In this document: positions 34,505-43,336 of the stretch, piece after piece | Position numbering within the stretch: position 1 is the first letter of the stretch | How the letters are laid out: every line of letters starts with the position of its first letter | From: Williamsia sp. CHRR-6 | Lineage (GTDB): Bacteria; Actinomycetota; Actinomycetes; Mycobacteriales; Mycobacteriaceae | DNA length: 64,000 nt | Direction of reading: 5' to 3' | NCBI RefSeq assembly: GCF_018474015.1 | Contig: NZ_JAHCSG010000004.1 | Coordinates: forward strand, 434,001 to 498,000 | Notes under the pieces: generated by a model | Told to the model about the DNA's origin: nothing | Seen by the model: the letters and a program-made list of their open reading frames with translations, nothing else | The model's database searches: none | Program-made: the position numbers and the translations under genes

Positions 34505-35128
34505 GTGAGCTTCCCCGAGGATCTGACTATGGTGCTCACCGGCGTCACCGCGCACCAGCTGCGCAGCTGGCGATCGACCGGCTTACTGGTACCAGAGATC
34601 AGCCCGAAAAGGCCGCCGCTGTACTCGTTCCGCGACCTGGTCGCGCTGCGGGTTGTGGCACATCTACGCGCGAGCACTTCGCTGCAGCAGGTGCGGAAGG
34701 CTTTCACGAACTTGGAAGAGTTCGACCTCACGGACCACCCGTCCAAGTACAAATTCGCCGTCGCCGACGGCAGCATCGCGGTGTGGACCGACGAAGGGTT
34801 CATGGATCTGGTGAAGAACCCCGGCCAGTACCACATCGTCTCACTCGCTGACATCTATCGGCCGTTCCGCAACCACCGCAACGACGAGGTGGTGGATTTC
34901 GAGCACCCGCGCGAGATGTTGCGCGGCGATGCTCGTCGCCTCGGGGGATGGCCAACGATCGACGGGACCCGGGTGCCCTTCGACACGGTCGCCGATGCGA
35001 TGAGCGGTGACAGCCCGATCAACCCCGAAGACCTCCGCCATTTCTACCCAGGTGTGACGGCAGCGGCTGCCGCCGATGCACTGGGCTTCGCAGAGGGCGT
35101 CGCCATCCGAAGCCGGCGGTCGGCATGA
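34505..35128 (+). CDS. MerR-HTH plus DUF433 antitoxin (VapB45-like)
   Basis: This 207-residue two-domain protein has residues 5–70 as a MerR-like winged helix (LTGVTAHQLRSWRSTGLLVPEISPKRPPLYSFRDLVALRVVAHLR). Residues about 140–195 form a DUF433 domain (GGWPTIDGTRVPFDTVADAM … YPGVTAAAAADALGFAEGV). The same layout is seen in M. tuberculosis Rv2018 (VapB45). The GTG at 34505 follows AGGAGGAGG. Its stop overlaps the toxin ATG (ATGA). It should bind its own promoter, near TATGGT at 34448–34453, and neutralise the PIN-like toxin. Confidence 0.8.
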   Translation: MSFPEDLTMVLTGVTAHQLRSWRSTGLLVPEISPKRPPLYSFRDLVALRVVAHLRASTSLQQVRKAFTNLEEFDLTDHPSKYKFAVADGSIAVWTDEGFMDLVKNPGQYHIVSLADIYRPFRNHRNDEVVDFEHPREMLRGDARRLGGWPTIDGTRVPFDTVADAMSGDSPINPEDLRHFYPGVTAAAAADALGFAEGVAIRSRRSA

Positions 35129-35577
35129 AGTTCTTCCTCGACGAGAACATCAACGACGGGTGTCTGGCGCCGCCGCGCGCCGTGTACCGCGACCACGAAT
35201 TCCGCCACGCCCACGACGAGGGGTTGGCCGGAGAGCAGGACGTTCCGCTGTTCGGCAAGCTGCAGGAGCAGAAGTACGATGCCATCCTCACCAAGGACCG
35301 CAATCAGCTGACGAACCCTGAGGAACGGCGTGCGCTGTTTGACTCTGGCCTTCACTGGATCGGCCACGTCGCCAAGGGGTTCAAGGGTCTGATGAACCTG
35401 ACGATGGAGACCGCGACGGTCACCGCGGGCCTGATCTACGTGCTGAACGATTGGAAGCGTGAGCCGCACAGCTACCAACTGCGCGGGATTCCTAACGAGC
35501 CCGGGCGGCGGGTGAAGGTGCGGGCCGTTGCGCTCGGTGAATGGCCGGACGACTACAGCGGCCGCGGAGTCGCGTAG
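35125..35577 (+). CDS. PIN-like (DUF5615/VapC45-type) toxin
   Basis: The 150-residue protein starts [12 protein letters not shown], the first acidic pair of the DUF5615 PIN-like family. It has [30 protein letters not shown] in the middle, the usual position of the second acidic cluster. It resembles Rv2019 (VapC45), the partner of Rv2018. It is translationally coupled to the antitoxin. Predicted to be an RNase that blocks growth when released. It lies directly upstream of the TIR–caspase operon, separated by a 168-base gap that may carry that operon's promoter. Confidence 0.78.
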   Translation: MKFFLDENINDGCLAPPRAVYRDHEFRHAHDEGLAGEQDVPLFGKLQEQKYDAILTKDRNQLTNPEERRALFDSGLHWIGHVAKGFKGLMNLTMETATVTAGLIYVLNDWKREPHSYQLRGIPNEPGRRVKVRAVALGEWPDDYSGRGVA

Positions 35578-35745
35578 CTGGTGTGTCTCGTCGCGCTGGC
35601 CCCGGGCAGGGGATCGCAGTAGTCGGGCAATGGTGGTTTCCGGAGCACGTTCGGCGCTTTGGATGTCAGTGGTTGCCAATAGCCTTCGACCGGAGTCTTT
35701 GGGCGATCGACGGCGGTCGCGGCTCAGCAAGATTAGGGGGCATAC

Positions 35746-36117
35746 ATGACCGACAAGAAGACCGTATTCATCGCGTTCGCGATCGAGGACGAGCGCCAGC
35801 GCGACCTACTGAAAGGGCAGTCGCTGCACCCGCGCTCCCCGTACGAGTTCATCGACATGTCGGTGAAGGAGCCTTACGACACCGGGTGGAAGGAGAAGGT
35901 TCGCACACGCATCCGCCGCTCCCACGGAGTCATCGCACTCGTGAGCAAGAACTCGCTGACGTCCTCCGGGCAGAAGTGGGAGATCCAATGCGCCAAGGAC
36001 GAGGGCAAGCCACTGCTCGGAGTCTGGGCTTACGCCTCCGACCGTACGAATCTCGCCGGCGTCCGGACGGTGCCCTGGACCGACGTGAACATCGCCGGCT
36101 TCATCGACTCGCTCTGA
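35746..36117 (+). CDS. TIR-like (ThsB-type) signalling enzyme
   Basis: This 123-residue single-domain TIR-like protein of the MTH538/ThsB group begins [17 protein letters not shown] and continues with [62 protein letters not shown]. The predicted catalytic glutamate is Glu79 in KWEIQCA. In Thoeris systems such proteins sense phage and turn NAD into cyclic ADP-ribose-type messengers. GGGGG lies before the ATG. The stop overlaps the caspase ATG (TGATG), so the two are co-translated. It is probably the sensor of a type IV Thoeris-like system. Confidence 0.85.
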   Translation: MTDKKTVFIAFAIEDERQRDLLKGQSLHPRSPYEFIDMSVKEPYDTGWKEKVRTRIRRSHGVIALVSKNSLTSSGQKWEIQCAKDEGKPLLGVWAYASDRTNLAGVRTVPWTDVNIAGFIDSL

Positions 36118-37109
36118 TGCCGAGGGACACGCGCAAGGCGCTCATCATCGGGATTGATCACTATGACAAGATCCAGTCGCTCAGCGGCGCAGTGAACGAC
36201 GCTCACAGCGTCAAGGCCGCGTTGGAACGGCATGCCGACGGCACGCTCAACTTCGCGCAACCGCGGCTGATGACGGCTACCGGTCCGGGAGCAGCTGTGT
36301 CCCGCACGGAGTTGCGTGAGGCGGTTCAGGAGCTGTTCAAGGACGATGCCGAGATCTCGCTGTTGTACTTCTCCGGACACGGCTACATCGACGGGGCCGG
36401 CGGGTACCTATGTGCGAGCGACTGCGCCTCCGGGCACGACGGTCTCTCGCTCAACGAAGTGCTGACCTTCGCCAACAGCTCGCCGGCGAAGAACAAGGTG
36501 ATCATCCTGGATAGCTGCCACAGCGGGGTGGCCGGCACCAACCCAGTCGCGGAGCAGGTTGCCGAGATCAAGGAGGGAGTCACGATCCTGACCGCGTCGA
36601 CCGCGGAGCAGTACGCGATGGAGTCCGGTGGCTCGGGCGTATTCACGAGCCTGCTTGTCGACGCACTGAACGGGGCTGCGGCCAATCTCGTCGGCGATGT
36701 AACCCCCGGCAGCGTCTACGCGCACATCGACCAGTCGCTCGGTCCGTGGGCGCAGAGACCGGTATTCAAGACGAACATCAAGAAGTTCGTTTCGCTGCGG
36801 GAGGCGGACGCACCGATCGAGCTCGTCAAGCTGCAGCAACTCACTGTCCTGTTCAACCTACCGACCGTGCAGCTCCAACTCGATCCGAGCTATGAGCCTG
36901 AGCGCACGGGAAACGAGGACGACTCGGTTCCGCCGCCGGACCCGGCCAAGAACGCCGATTTCGCTGTGCTGCAGGAGTTGGTCAGGGTCAACCTGGTCCG
37001 CCCGGTTGGTGCGCCGCACATGTGGCACGCAGCGATGCAGAACAAGGCGTGCGAGCTCACCGTCCTTGGCCAGCACTACTGGAAGCTCGTGAAGCAGGAC
37101 CTGATCTGA
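36117..37109 (+). CDS. Caspase-like (C14) protease effector, type IV Thoeris-like
   Basis: This is a 330-residue protein. The N-terminal 220 residues form a caspase-haemoglobinase fold: [31 protein letters not shown], the His dyad residue His88 in [12 protein letters not shown], and the nucleophile Cys134 in [10 protein letters not shown], then TAS and [12 protein letters not shown] blocks. A linker rich in Pro/Asp (277–288) leads to a small helical C-terminal domain ([13 protein letters not shown] … [24 protein letters not shown]), a candidate ligand sensor. Paired with a TIR gene it matches reported TIR–caspase immunity, in which an ADP-ribose-type signal switches on proteolysis and abortive death. 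It is co-translated with both neighbours (TGATG overlaps). Confidence 0.85.
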   Translation: MPRDTRKALIIGIDHYDKIQSLSGAVNDAHSVKAALERHADGTLNFAQPRLMTATGPGAAVSRTELREAVQELFKDDAEISLLYFSGHGYIDGAGGYLCASDCASGHDGLSLNEVLTFANSSPAKNKVIILDSCHSGVAGTNPVAEQVAEIKEGVTILTASTAEQYAMESGGSGVFTSLLVDALNGAAANLVGDVTPGSVYAHIDQSLGPWAQRPVFKTNIKKFVSLREADAPIELVKLQQLTVLFNLPTVQLQLDPSYEPERTGNEDDSVPPPDPAKNADFAVLQELVRVNLVRPVGAPHMWHAAMQNKACELTVLGQHYWKLVKQDLI

Positions 37110-37390
37110 TGCCATCGACCGACGCAATTCGGAAGGTTCTAGAGAGTGAGCAGCTCGTCGACGAGCTCGCCGCCGTCGAGCACGAGCGTTGGGCGCACTG
37201 GCAGCGGTACGTCCATGACCACTGCGAGCGCCAGCACGATGGATCCTTAGTGATTCCGGCCGTGCTTGCTGCGCGCTGGGAGGCTCAGATCGAGACACCA
37301 TACGTCAGGCTGTCTGAGCGGGAGAAAGACAGCGACCGGGAGCAGGTTCGTCGGTACCTCCCCGTAATTTCCGACGCTCTCACGCGATGA
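37109..37390 (+). CDS. Small RyR-domain-like protein, third gene of the TIR–caspase operon
   Basis: This 93-residue protein starts at an ATG that overlaps the caspase stop (TGATG); the frame upstream is a shadow. Its sequence, LAAVEHERWAHWQRYV … TPYVRLSEREKDSDREQVRRYLPVI, resembles the Ryanodine-receptor-type (RyR) repeats found in phage and bacterial conflict proteins. There, a Trp-rich helix and LSExEKxxDR are shared. RyR domains have been proposed to bind nucleotide-derived ligands. In this operon it could sense, bind or remove the TIR product, or target the caspase. The RyR assignment is moderate and the function is inferred. Confidence 0.65.
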   Translation: MPSTDAIRKVLESEQLVDELAAVEHERWAHWQRYVHDHCERQHDGSLVIPAVLAARWEAQIETPYVRLSEREKDSDREQVRRYLPVISDALTR

Positions 37391-37727
37391 CGACAACCAA
37401 CGACGGTTGAGGGTCCCGGAAGGCTACGCCGCTCGTGCTTACGCGTGTCACCTCTGCAATTTGTCTGGGTGACAGCGTTGCCCAGGTCACGACCTCGGAT
37501 GGGGTCGGCATGCCTGCAGCTGCAGACAAGGAATCGACGATCCTGGCCGCCTGGAACGACGCTGCCACCGGGTCGCCGCGGCCACACCGGCGGAGCCGTC
37601 TCCCGTTGAAGGACCCTCAACTCAACGCATCGGAGAAGCGCGCACGCTGCGACAGCCACCAGAAAGCACGGTAGGGCGGCCGAGATACCTACCTTAAATT
37701 CACAGATGACGTGAACCGCATAGGCAC

Positions 37728-37757
37728 TTGACAGGTGCGGCAACTACGTGCGAATCT
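37728..37757 (+). promoter_or_regulatory. Candidate promoter of the NYN–methylase operon
   Basis: The 373-base stretch 37391–37763 has no convincing gene; its open frames lack protein character. Near its end a perfect TTGACA (37728–37733) and GAATCT (37752–37757) are 18 bases apart, just before the NYN ATG at 37764. The local sequence is AT-richer than elsewhere, which fits a promoter. Confidence 0.4.
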
Positions 37758-37763
37758 TCTGAC

Positions 37764-38279
37764 ATGCGATTCACGGAAACTCTCAAGGACGCCAAGGGCC
37801 GCAAGACCGCTAAGCGCCGGATCGTCCTGATCGATATCGAAAATGTTGTCGGTGGTCTATCTGCTGTCCGCGGTTACGTCTCATGGGCCAAGGCCGTAGT
37901 AGGTGAGTGCGTCCCGGCGCAGTCTGGTGATCAGGTTGTGATCGGCGTTGGTCCAACTGGATTGCTGGACCTCGCCTGCGTATGGAAGAGCGTCAGGTAC
38001 GTCATGCGTCCAGGACAGAACGGCGCAGATTTGGCCTTGCTTGAAGTGCTTAGCGAAAACATCGCCGACCGCTTTACCGAAGTCGTACTGGTGTCGGGCG
38101 ACGGAATTTTCACGCACGCGATTGCTGAACTCGCTGCGCGGGGAGTGACGACAACTGTGGTTGCACACGCCAGCGGTTTGTCTCGGCGGCTGGAGCTCGC
38201 TGCCGCAGAGGTCAGGCTACTTCCCGAGCAGCCGTCGCCGCGATCTGTCGCAGCCGTGTCGAACATGGATGTGGCCTGA
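37764..38279 (+). CDS. NYN-domain (PIN-like) nuclease
   Basis: This 171-residue protein has a basic start and then the NYN core: RIVLIDIENVVGG with Asp24 and Asn27, NGADLALLEVLSENI, VVLVSGDGIFTHAIAELAARGVTTTVVA and a LSRRLELAAAEVRLLP tail. The acidic residues expected for metal-dependent RNase activity are present. The ATG at 37764 was chosen by homology. Its stop overlaps the start of the methylase-like gene (TGATG), so the two proteins are made together. NYN nucleases cut RNA in many contexts. Coupling to a DNA-modification-type protein suggests a conflict system. Confidence 0.83.
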   Translation: MRFTETLKDAKGRKTAKRRIVLIDIENVVGGLSAVRGYVSWAKAVVGECVPAQSGDQVVIGVGPTGLLDLACVWKSVRYVMRPGQNGADLALLEVLSENIADRFTEVVLVSGDGIFTHAIAELAARGVTTTVVAHASGLSRRLELAAAEVRLLPEQPSPRSVAAVSNMDVA

Positions 38280-40366
38280 TGGGTGAATCGGCAGGGGTGC
38301 TGCTCACTCCGAGCGAGATCGCAGACCTGGCGGGCGTCACGCGAGGAGCAGTCACCAACTGGAGGAAGCGGCCGAGCGATCCGCCATTTCCAGATCCGGC
38401 GCCGGAGTCAGCGACCAAGCCGCTGTACGACCTGGATAAAGTCATCGCTTGGCTTGCTGAAACGAAGCCGGAGATCCAGATACAACGCGACAGCGGTCTG
38501 GCGGCGCTTTCGCATTCGTTGAACGTGCTGCGGGGACGTGTATCGGGTTCGGTAGCGGGTGAGCTCGCTCTAGCCCTGTGTTGTGCAAAGAAGCTGTCGC
38601 TAGAAGCCGCCGACGCGAATTGGAGGCTTATAGCGGCAGCCAGTCCGTCTCAAACAGCGGATGTACTGCGGCGGATTGCGACCGACGCGCAGTGGGACGA
38701 CATTCTTTCAACCCTCGATGATGTTGAGCGGGAGACAAACGGGCGGCTCGACACACTCCCGATCGCGGCCGTGGTGAGCGCCGTTGACGGGATCGAGCCT
38801 GACCGCTTGGCGGTTGCGGCAGACGAGGTGCTCCGACGCGGAAGCGGTGAACGCGGTCGCGCCGCCGGGTACGGAGTCGGCGAACACGGGATTGTGAACT
38901 CGCGCGTATCGGAACTCCTTTCGAGCCTCGCATCGTCGACCAAGGGCCTCGTCTATGACCCCGCATGCGGGATTGCTGAGGCACTCATTCGGACGCGGAC
39001 GAAACGCGCGGGGGGTGTTCGCTTGGTCGGCCACGACATCAATGTGCGCGCCATTCGGATTGCTCGCATGCGCAGCTTCCTGCATGAGCTGAACGCCGAG
39101 TTCGAGTGTGCCGACGTGCTGCTCGAAGACCCTGCCCCAGATCTTCGAGCCGACACCGTCGTCGCTGAACCTCCGTTTGGTATGGACTGGTCGCGCTCCC
39201 AGAACATCGCGGATCCGCGTTGGGCCTTCGGCATACCGCCCGCGAACAACTCCGAGTTGGCCTGGCTTCAGCACGCAATTGCTCACTTGAAGCCGGATGG
39301 GAGTGCATACGTCGTCACATCCATGGCACCGTTGACGGCGCGTGGCAGCAGCACCGCGATCCGCGCCGAACTGCTCCGATCAGGCTGGATCGAAGCCGTC
39401 ATTCTGCTACCCCCAAAGATGCTGCCGCACACTACTATTCCGGTAGCACTATGGGTATTGCGGCAGGCGGACCATCCGTCCAACACGGTTGACGTCTTAC
39501 TGATTGACGCTTCGGCGGCGGAGAGTCCTGAGACACACGTACTTTCGTGGCTAGACGACTGCCTAAACGGATCGGCGGTCGACGCGCCGCCGTATGCACT
39601 GGTCACAACGTTGGACCTGCTCGCTGATGACGCACAGCTCGATCCTCGGCGCTGGGTACAAACACCTGGCTCCGATCCGAAGGACGTGGCGGCTCGTCTC
39701 TCCGACTCGCAGCGTGTTCTCCAGAACGCACTCGCCTCGTTGTTGGATCGCGCGGTAGTGCCGGTACCGCAGGGACCGTCGGCAGCGCCGCGGCTCCTGA
39801 CCGTGAAGGAACTAGTGCAACTAGGTGTGGCCTCGATTCAGAACGGACGCATCAAACGGGATGACCTCGACGAAGCAGATGCCGCTGTGCTGATCACGCC
39901 GAGCGAGGTGCGCGACGGGCTACCGGTGCTCGACGAGTTGCCGACCGATGGACAGCCAAGCCTGGCAGGCGGACGCGACGAACGAACGCGAGCCGGCGAC
40001 GTGCTGGTGACGACCTGGAATGCCGTCCGGGCGGTGGTCGATGAGCAGGGCGGCCGAATCATCGGCAGTGGCGTACATCGTCTGCGCGTCGATGACAAGC
40101 AATGCGAACCGCACTACGTAGCACGGTGCCTGTGCGGCAGTTGGAACGAACGATTCAAGAAGGGTTCGTCCATTCAACGCGTTGATCTGCGGGATCTTGA
40201 AATTCCGCTAGTCCCGCTGCCGGATCAGGAACGCCTTGTCGAAGCATTACGTGAGATCGAGCAACTTGCTCGACATGCCGCGGCGGTGGCCGAGGCCGCT
40301 GCAGCTTCCGCCACCGCGATCCTCGACGCCGTGCGGTACGACGCGCCGATGGACGACAACAAGTGA
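38279..40366 (+). CDS. Atypical N6-adenine methylase fused to a specificity (TRD) domain
   Basis: This 695-residue protein starts with a helix-turn-helix (LLTPSEIADLAGVTRGAVTNWRKR, 9–32) that includes a DPPFPDPAP hinge. A type I HsdM-like methylase core follows, about 190–420, with motif I changed to DPACGIAEAL (Asp227) and motif IV to EPPF (Glu297) instead of NPPF/Y. The C-terminal part, about 500–690, looks like half an HsdS: RAGDVLVTTWNAVRAVV, then SSIQRVDLRDLEIPLVPLPDQERLVEAL, and an Ala-rich coiled end. The altered motifs may mean lost or unusual methylation. It is co-translated with the NYN nuclease and lies before, not within, the regular hsd operon. Confidence 0.8.
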   Translation: MGESAGVLLTPSEIADLAGVTRGAVTNWRKRPSDPPFPDPAPESATKPLYDLDKVIAWLAETKPEIQIQRDSGLAALSHSLNVLRGRVSGSVAGELALALCCAKKLSLEAADANWRLIAAASPSQTADVLRRIATDAQWDDILSTLDDVERETNGRLDTLPIAAVVSAVDGIEPDRLAVAADEVLRRGSGERGRAAGYGVGEHGIVNSRVSELLSSLASSTKGLVYDPACGIAEALIRTRTKRAGGVRLVGHDINVRAIRIARMRSFLHELNAEFECADVLLEDPAPDLRADTVVAEPPFGMDWSRSQNIADPRWAFGIPPANNSELAWLQHAIAHLKPDGSAYVVTSMAPLTARGSSTAIRAELLRSGWIEAVILLPPKMLPHTTIPVALWVLRQADHPSNTVDVLLIDASAAESPETHVLSWLDDCLNGSAVDAPPYALVTTLDLLADDAQLDPRRWVQTPGSDPKDVAARLSDSQRVLQNALASLLDRAVVPVPQGPSAAPRLLTVKELVQLGVASIQNGRIKRDDLDEADAAVLITPSEVRDGLPVLDELPTDGQPSLAGGRDERTRAGDVLVTTWNAVRAVVDEQGGRIIGSGVHRLRVDDKQCEPHYVARCLCGSWNERFKKGSSIQRVDLRDLEIPLVPLPDQERLVEALREIEQLARHAAAVAEAAAASATAILDAVRYDAPMDDNK

Positions 40367-40442
40367 TCCCGCATTCCGTCAGAACTGGGGTGCCACACTC
40401 GTGCGACACCCACAGTAAGCGCAGTTTCAGAAGGAGAGTCAA

Positions 40443-42179
40443 TTGAGCAAGCTGGGCAACTTCGTGTGGGGTATCGCCGACCAGCTCCGTGGTGTGTATA
40501 AGCCACACCAATACGGCGGGGTGATCTTGCCCTTCACAATCCTGAGGCGTCTGGACTGCATCCTCGAACCCACCCGCGACGAGGTGCGTGAGTTGGCCGA
40601 GAAACACCCCGGAGGCGCGTTGGATGTGCAGGTGAAGCGTAAGACCGGCCTCGCCTTCTACAACACGAGTCCCTTCGATTTCAAGCTCCTCTTGAAGGAT
40701 CCGGAGGGTCTGCGCGCCAACCTGATGGATTACATCACCGGGTTCTCGGCCAACATTGATGTGTTCGAGCGGTTCAAGTTCGAGAACGAACTCGCCACAC
40801 TCGACGAGAAGAACCGGCTGTACCTCGTGACGTCACAGTTCGCCGAGGTGGACTTGCACCCCAACGCTGTGTCCAACGCCGAAATGGGGGATCTATTCGA
40901 GCACCTCATCTATAAGTTCGCGGAAGCCTCCAACGAGGAGGCTGGTGAGCACTACACCCCACGTGACGCGATCCGGTTGATGGTCGATTTGTTGTTTGCC
41001 GAGGACAATGTCGCTCTGCTCGAACCTGGGACTGTGCGGACTATCTATGACCCCACAGCGGGCACCGGCGGCATGCTCTCCGTTGCCGAGGAGAGACTCC
41101 TCGAACGAAACCCCAGTGCGCGGCTGCGGCTGTACGGGCAAGAGATCAACGACCAGTCCTACGCGATCTGTAAGTCCGACATGATCGCCAAGGGACAGGA
41201 CGTGGGGAATATCAAGCTCGGCGACACCCTGGCCGACGATCTCTTCTTCGATCGCACCTTCGATTTCTGCATGTCCAATCCGCCGTACGGAGTGGATTGG
41301 AAGGCGTCGCAGGAGTCTGTGAAAAAGGAGGCGTTAGTTCAGAATTCGCGCTTCTCACACGGTTTACCGTCAATTGGGGACGGACAGATGCTGTTCCTGT
41401 CGCATCTGGCATCGAAGATGCGGCCAGCGCACGACGGAGGTGGCCGCGCCGGCATTGTTCTCAACGGATCGCCCTTGTTCAACGGAGCGGCAGGGTCGGG
41501 TCCCTCCTTGATCAGACAGTGGCTGCTCGAATCCGACCTGGTGGAGGCGATCGTTGCGTTGCCGACGAACATGTTCTTCAACACCGGGATTGCCACGTAC
41601 ATCTGGATTCTGGACAACGCCAAGCGTCCTGAGCGTGCCGGCAAGATCCAGTTGATCGACGCCACCTCGTTCTGGACCAAGCTGCGGAGGAACCTCGGCG
41701 CGAAGGGGCGCGAGGTCGACGCCAAGTCCCGGGACCGGATTCTGGCGCTCTACGACGCGTTCGACCAAGCCGACCCGGAGTACTCCAAGGTGTTTACCGC
41801 CAACGACTTCGCCTACTGGACGGTCACGGTCGAGCGTCCACTTCTGACCCAAACAGGGAAGGTGTCGACGGACCGGAGAGGCAACCCGAAGCCGGACGCT
41901 AAGCTGCGCGACACCGAGAACGTCCCCTTTACCTACGCCGGTAACACTGACGGCGATGCCAGCCGAGCAGCGACGATCAAGGCGTACCTCGACGCCGAGG
42001 TCCTGCCACACGTACCGGACGCGTGGATCGACACGGCGAAAACGAAGGTAGGCTACGAGATTCCGCTCACTCGGCACTTCTACAGGTACGTTCCGCCCCG
42101 ACCGCTGGCTGATATCGACGCGGACCTGGAGAAGCAAGTTGCCAAAATCATGGACTTGCTGCGGGAGGTTGAGGGGTGA
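40443..42179 (+). CDS. hsdM: Type I restriction-modification methylase subunit HsdM
   Basis: This 578-residue methylase starts at a TTG preceded by AAGGAGAG. The N-terminus SKLGNFVWGIADQLRGVYKPHQYGGVILPFTILRRLDCIL is typical. SAM motif I is DPTAGTGGML (Asp203) and catalytic motif IV is NPPYGVDW (279–282). It methylates adenine in the HsdS-defined site and forms the M2S core. The stop overlaps the hsdS GTG (GTGA). All motifs look intact, unlike those in the methylase-like gene just upstream. Confidence 0.95.
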   Translation: MSKLGNFVWGIADQLRGVYKPHQYGGVILPFTILRRLDCILEPTRDEVRELAEKHPGGALDVQVKRKTGLAFYNTSPFDFKLLLKDPEGLRANLMDYITGFSANIDVFERFKFENELATLDEKNRLYLVTSQFAEVDLHPNAVSNAEMGDLFEHLIYKFAEASNEEAGEHYTPRDAIRLMVDLLFAEDNVALLEPGTVRTIYDPTAGTGGMLSVAEERLLERNPSARLRLYGQEINDQSYAICKSDMIAKGQDVGNIKLGDTLADDLFFDRTFDFCMSNPPYGVDWKASQESVKKEALVQNSRFSHGLPSIGDGQMLFLSHLASKMRPAHDGGGRAGIVLNGSPLFNGAAGSGPSLIRQWLLESDLVEAIVALPTNMFFNTGIATYIWILDNAKRPERAGKIQLIDATSFWTKLRRNLGAKGREVDAKSRDRILALYDAFDQADPEYSKVFTANDFAYWTVTVERPLLTQTGKVSTDRRGNPKPDAKLRDTENVPFTYAGNTDGDASRAATIKAYLDAEVLPHVPDAWIDTAKTKVGYEIPLTRHFYRYVPPRPLADIDADLEKQVAKIMDLLREVEG

Positions 42180-43333
42180 GTCAGCCAGCACTGGCTTCAT
42201 GGTCCGAGAAAGCGCTAAAGCACTGGGTCGAGAGCCTCGACGGTCGCCGGATCCCACTTAGTGCGGAAGAGCGGGGCGGACGACAAGGCGCTTACCCCTA
42301 TTATGGTGCTTCAGGGGTAATCGATCACATCGACGGATTTCTGTTCAACGAACCGTTGGTCCTGGTTGCGGAAGATGGCGCTAACCTGCTCTCGCGGTCC
42401 ACACCTATCGCGTTCCTCGCTACCGGGAAATACTGGGTCAACAACCACGCCCACGTATTGAAGCCACGTTCAGGTCCTGCGCGCTACTGGGCCTATCGAC
42501 TCGAATCTGTTGACGTGACTCCATTCATAACCGGATCGGCACAGCCGAAGTTCACAGCAGCAGCGCTCATGGATATGAGGGTTACTGCACCTGAGTCCGT
42601 AGATGAACAGGATGCCATCGCCGACTTCCTCGACCGAGAGACGGCCCAGATTGACACGCTTACCGTAGAGCAGCAGCGGCTCGTCGAGATGCTCCGAGTT
42701 CGCAAGCGGGCGGTCTTGGACCAGGTGACGGGAGCGGCCTCAGGAACTCGCGTCCGCCTGAAGTACCTTTTCGCGCCGTCATCCGAAGCGAATCATCCGG
42801 ACGAAGAGGTGTTGTCGGTGTATCGCGACTACGGGGTTATCCCGAAGTCCTCCCGCGACGACAACTTCAACCGCACACCCGAGAACGTCGCGCGGTACTT
42901 GCTTGTGCGGCCAGGCGATCTAGTCATCAACCGGATGAAGGCGTGGCAGGGGTCGTTGGGCGTCTCGGAGTATCGAGGCATCGTCAGCGGTGACTACGAA
43001 GTGGTGCGGCCAATCGGCAACCGCCTGCTGCCGCGTTTCGCGCACCTTTTCCTGCGGAGCCCTCTGATGGTCGCTGACTACGCCGTAAGGTCGACCGGAA
43101 TCCGCCCGTCGCAGTGGCGCCTTTATTGGGACCAGATGGGGAACGTCGAGGTCCCAGTACCGCCGCCCGCGGAACAGGCCGGCATTGTGGAGCGCATCGA
43201 CGAGCAGACCACAAAGATCGACACCCTCATCGCCGAGACGGAGCGGTTCATTGAGCTGGCGCGCGAGCGTCGTGCCGCGCTGATTGCCGCCGCGGTGACC
43301 GGGCAGATTGCCATCCGAGCGGAGGTGGACTGA
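42176..43333 (+). CDS. hsdS: Type I restriction-modification specificity subunit HsdS
   Basis: The 385-residue protein has two target-recognition domains, each ending in a conserved helix. TRD1 (about 1–140) leads to DEQDAIADFLDRETAQIDTLTVEQQRLVEMLRVRKRAVL. TRD2 (about 200–335) leads to PAEQAGIVERIDEQTTKIDTLIAETERFIELARERRAALI. The two helical repeats give the internal symmetry of HsdS. The recognition sequence cannot be predicted. It is translationally coupled to hsdM and three bases from hsdR. Confidence 0.94.
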   Translation: MSQPALASWSEKALKHWVESLDGRRIPLSAEERGGRQGAYPYYGASGVIDHIDGFLFNEPLVLVAEDGANLLSRSTPIAFLATGKYWVNNHAHVLKPRSGPARYWAYRLESVDVTPFITGSAQPKFTAAALMDMRVTAPESVDEQDAIADFLDRETAQIDTLTVEQQRLVEMLRVRKRAVLDQVTGAASGTRVRLKYLFAPSSEANHPDEEVLSVYRDYGVIPKSSRDDNFNRTPENVARYLLVRPGDLVINRMKAWQGSLGVSEYRGIVSGDYEVVRPIGNRLLPRFAHLFLRSPLMVADYAVRSTGIRPSQWRLYWDQMGNVEVPVPPPAEQAGIVERIDEQTTKIDTLIAETERFIELARERRAALIAAAVTGQIAIRAEVD

Positions 43334-43336
43334 GCC

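Noticed and set aside
37435-37674. A 79-codon frame between the RyR-like and NYN genes
   Set aside because: It has no ribosome site, low-complexity composition and no similarity; the stretch is better read as non-coding with a promoter.
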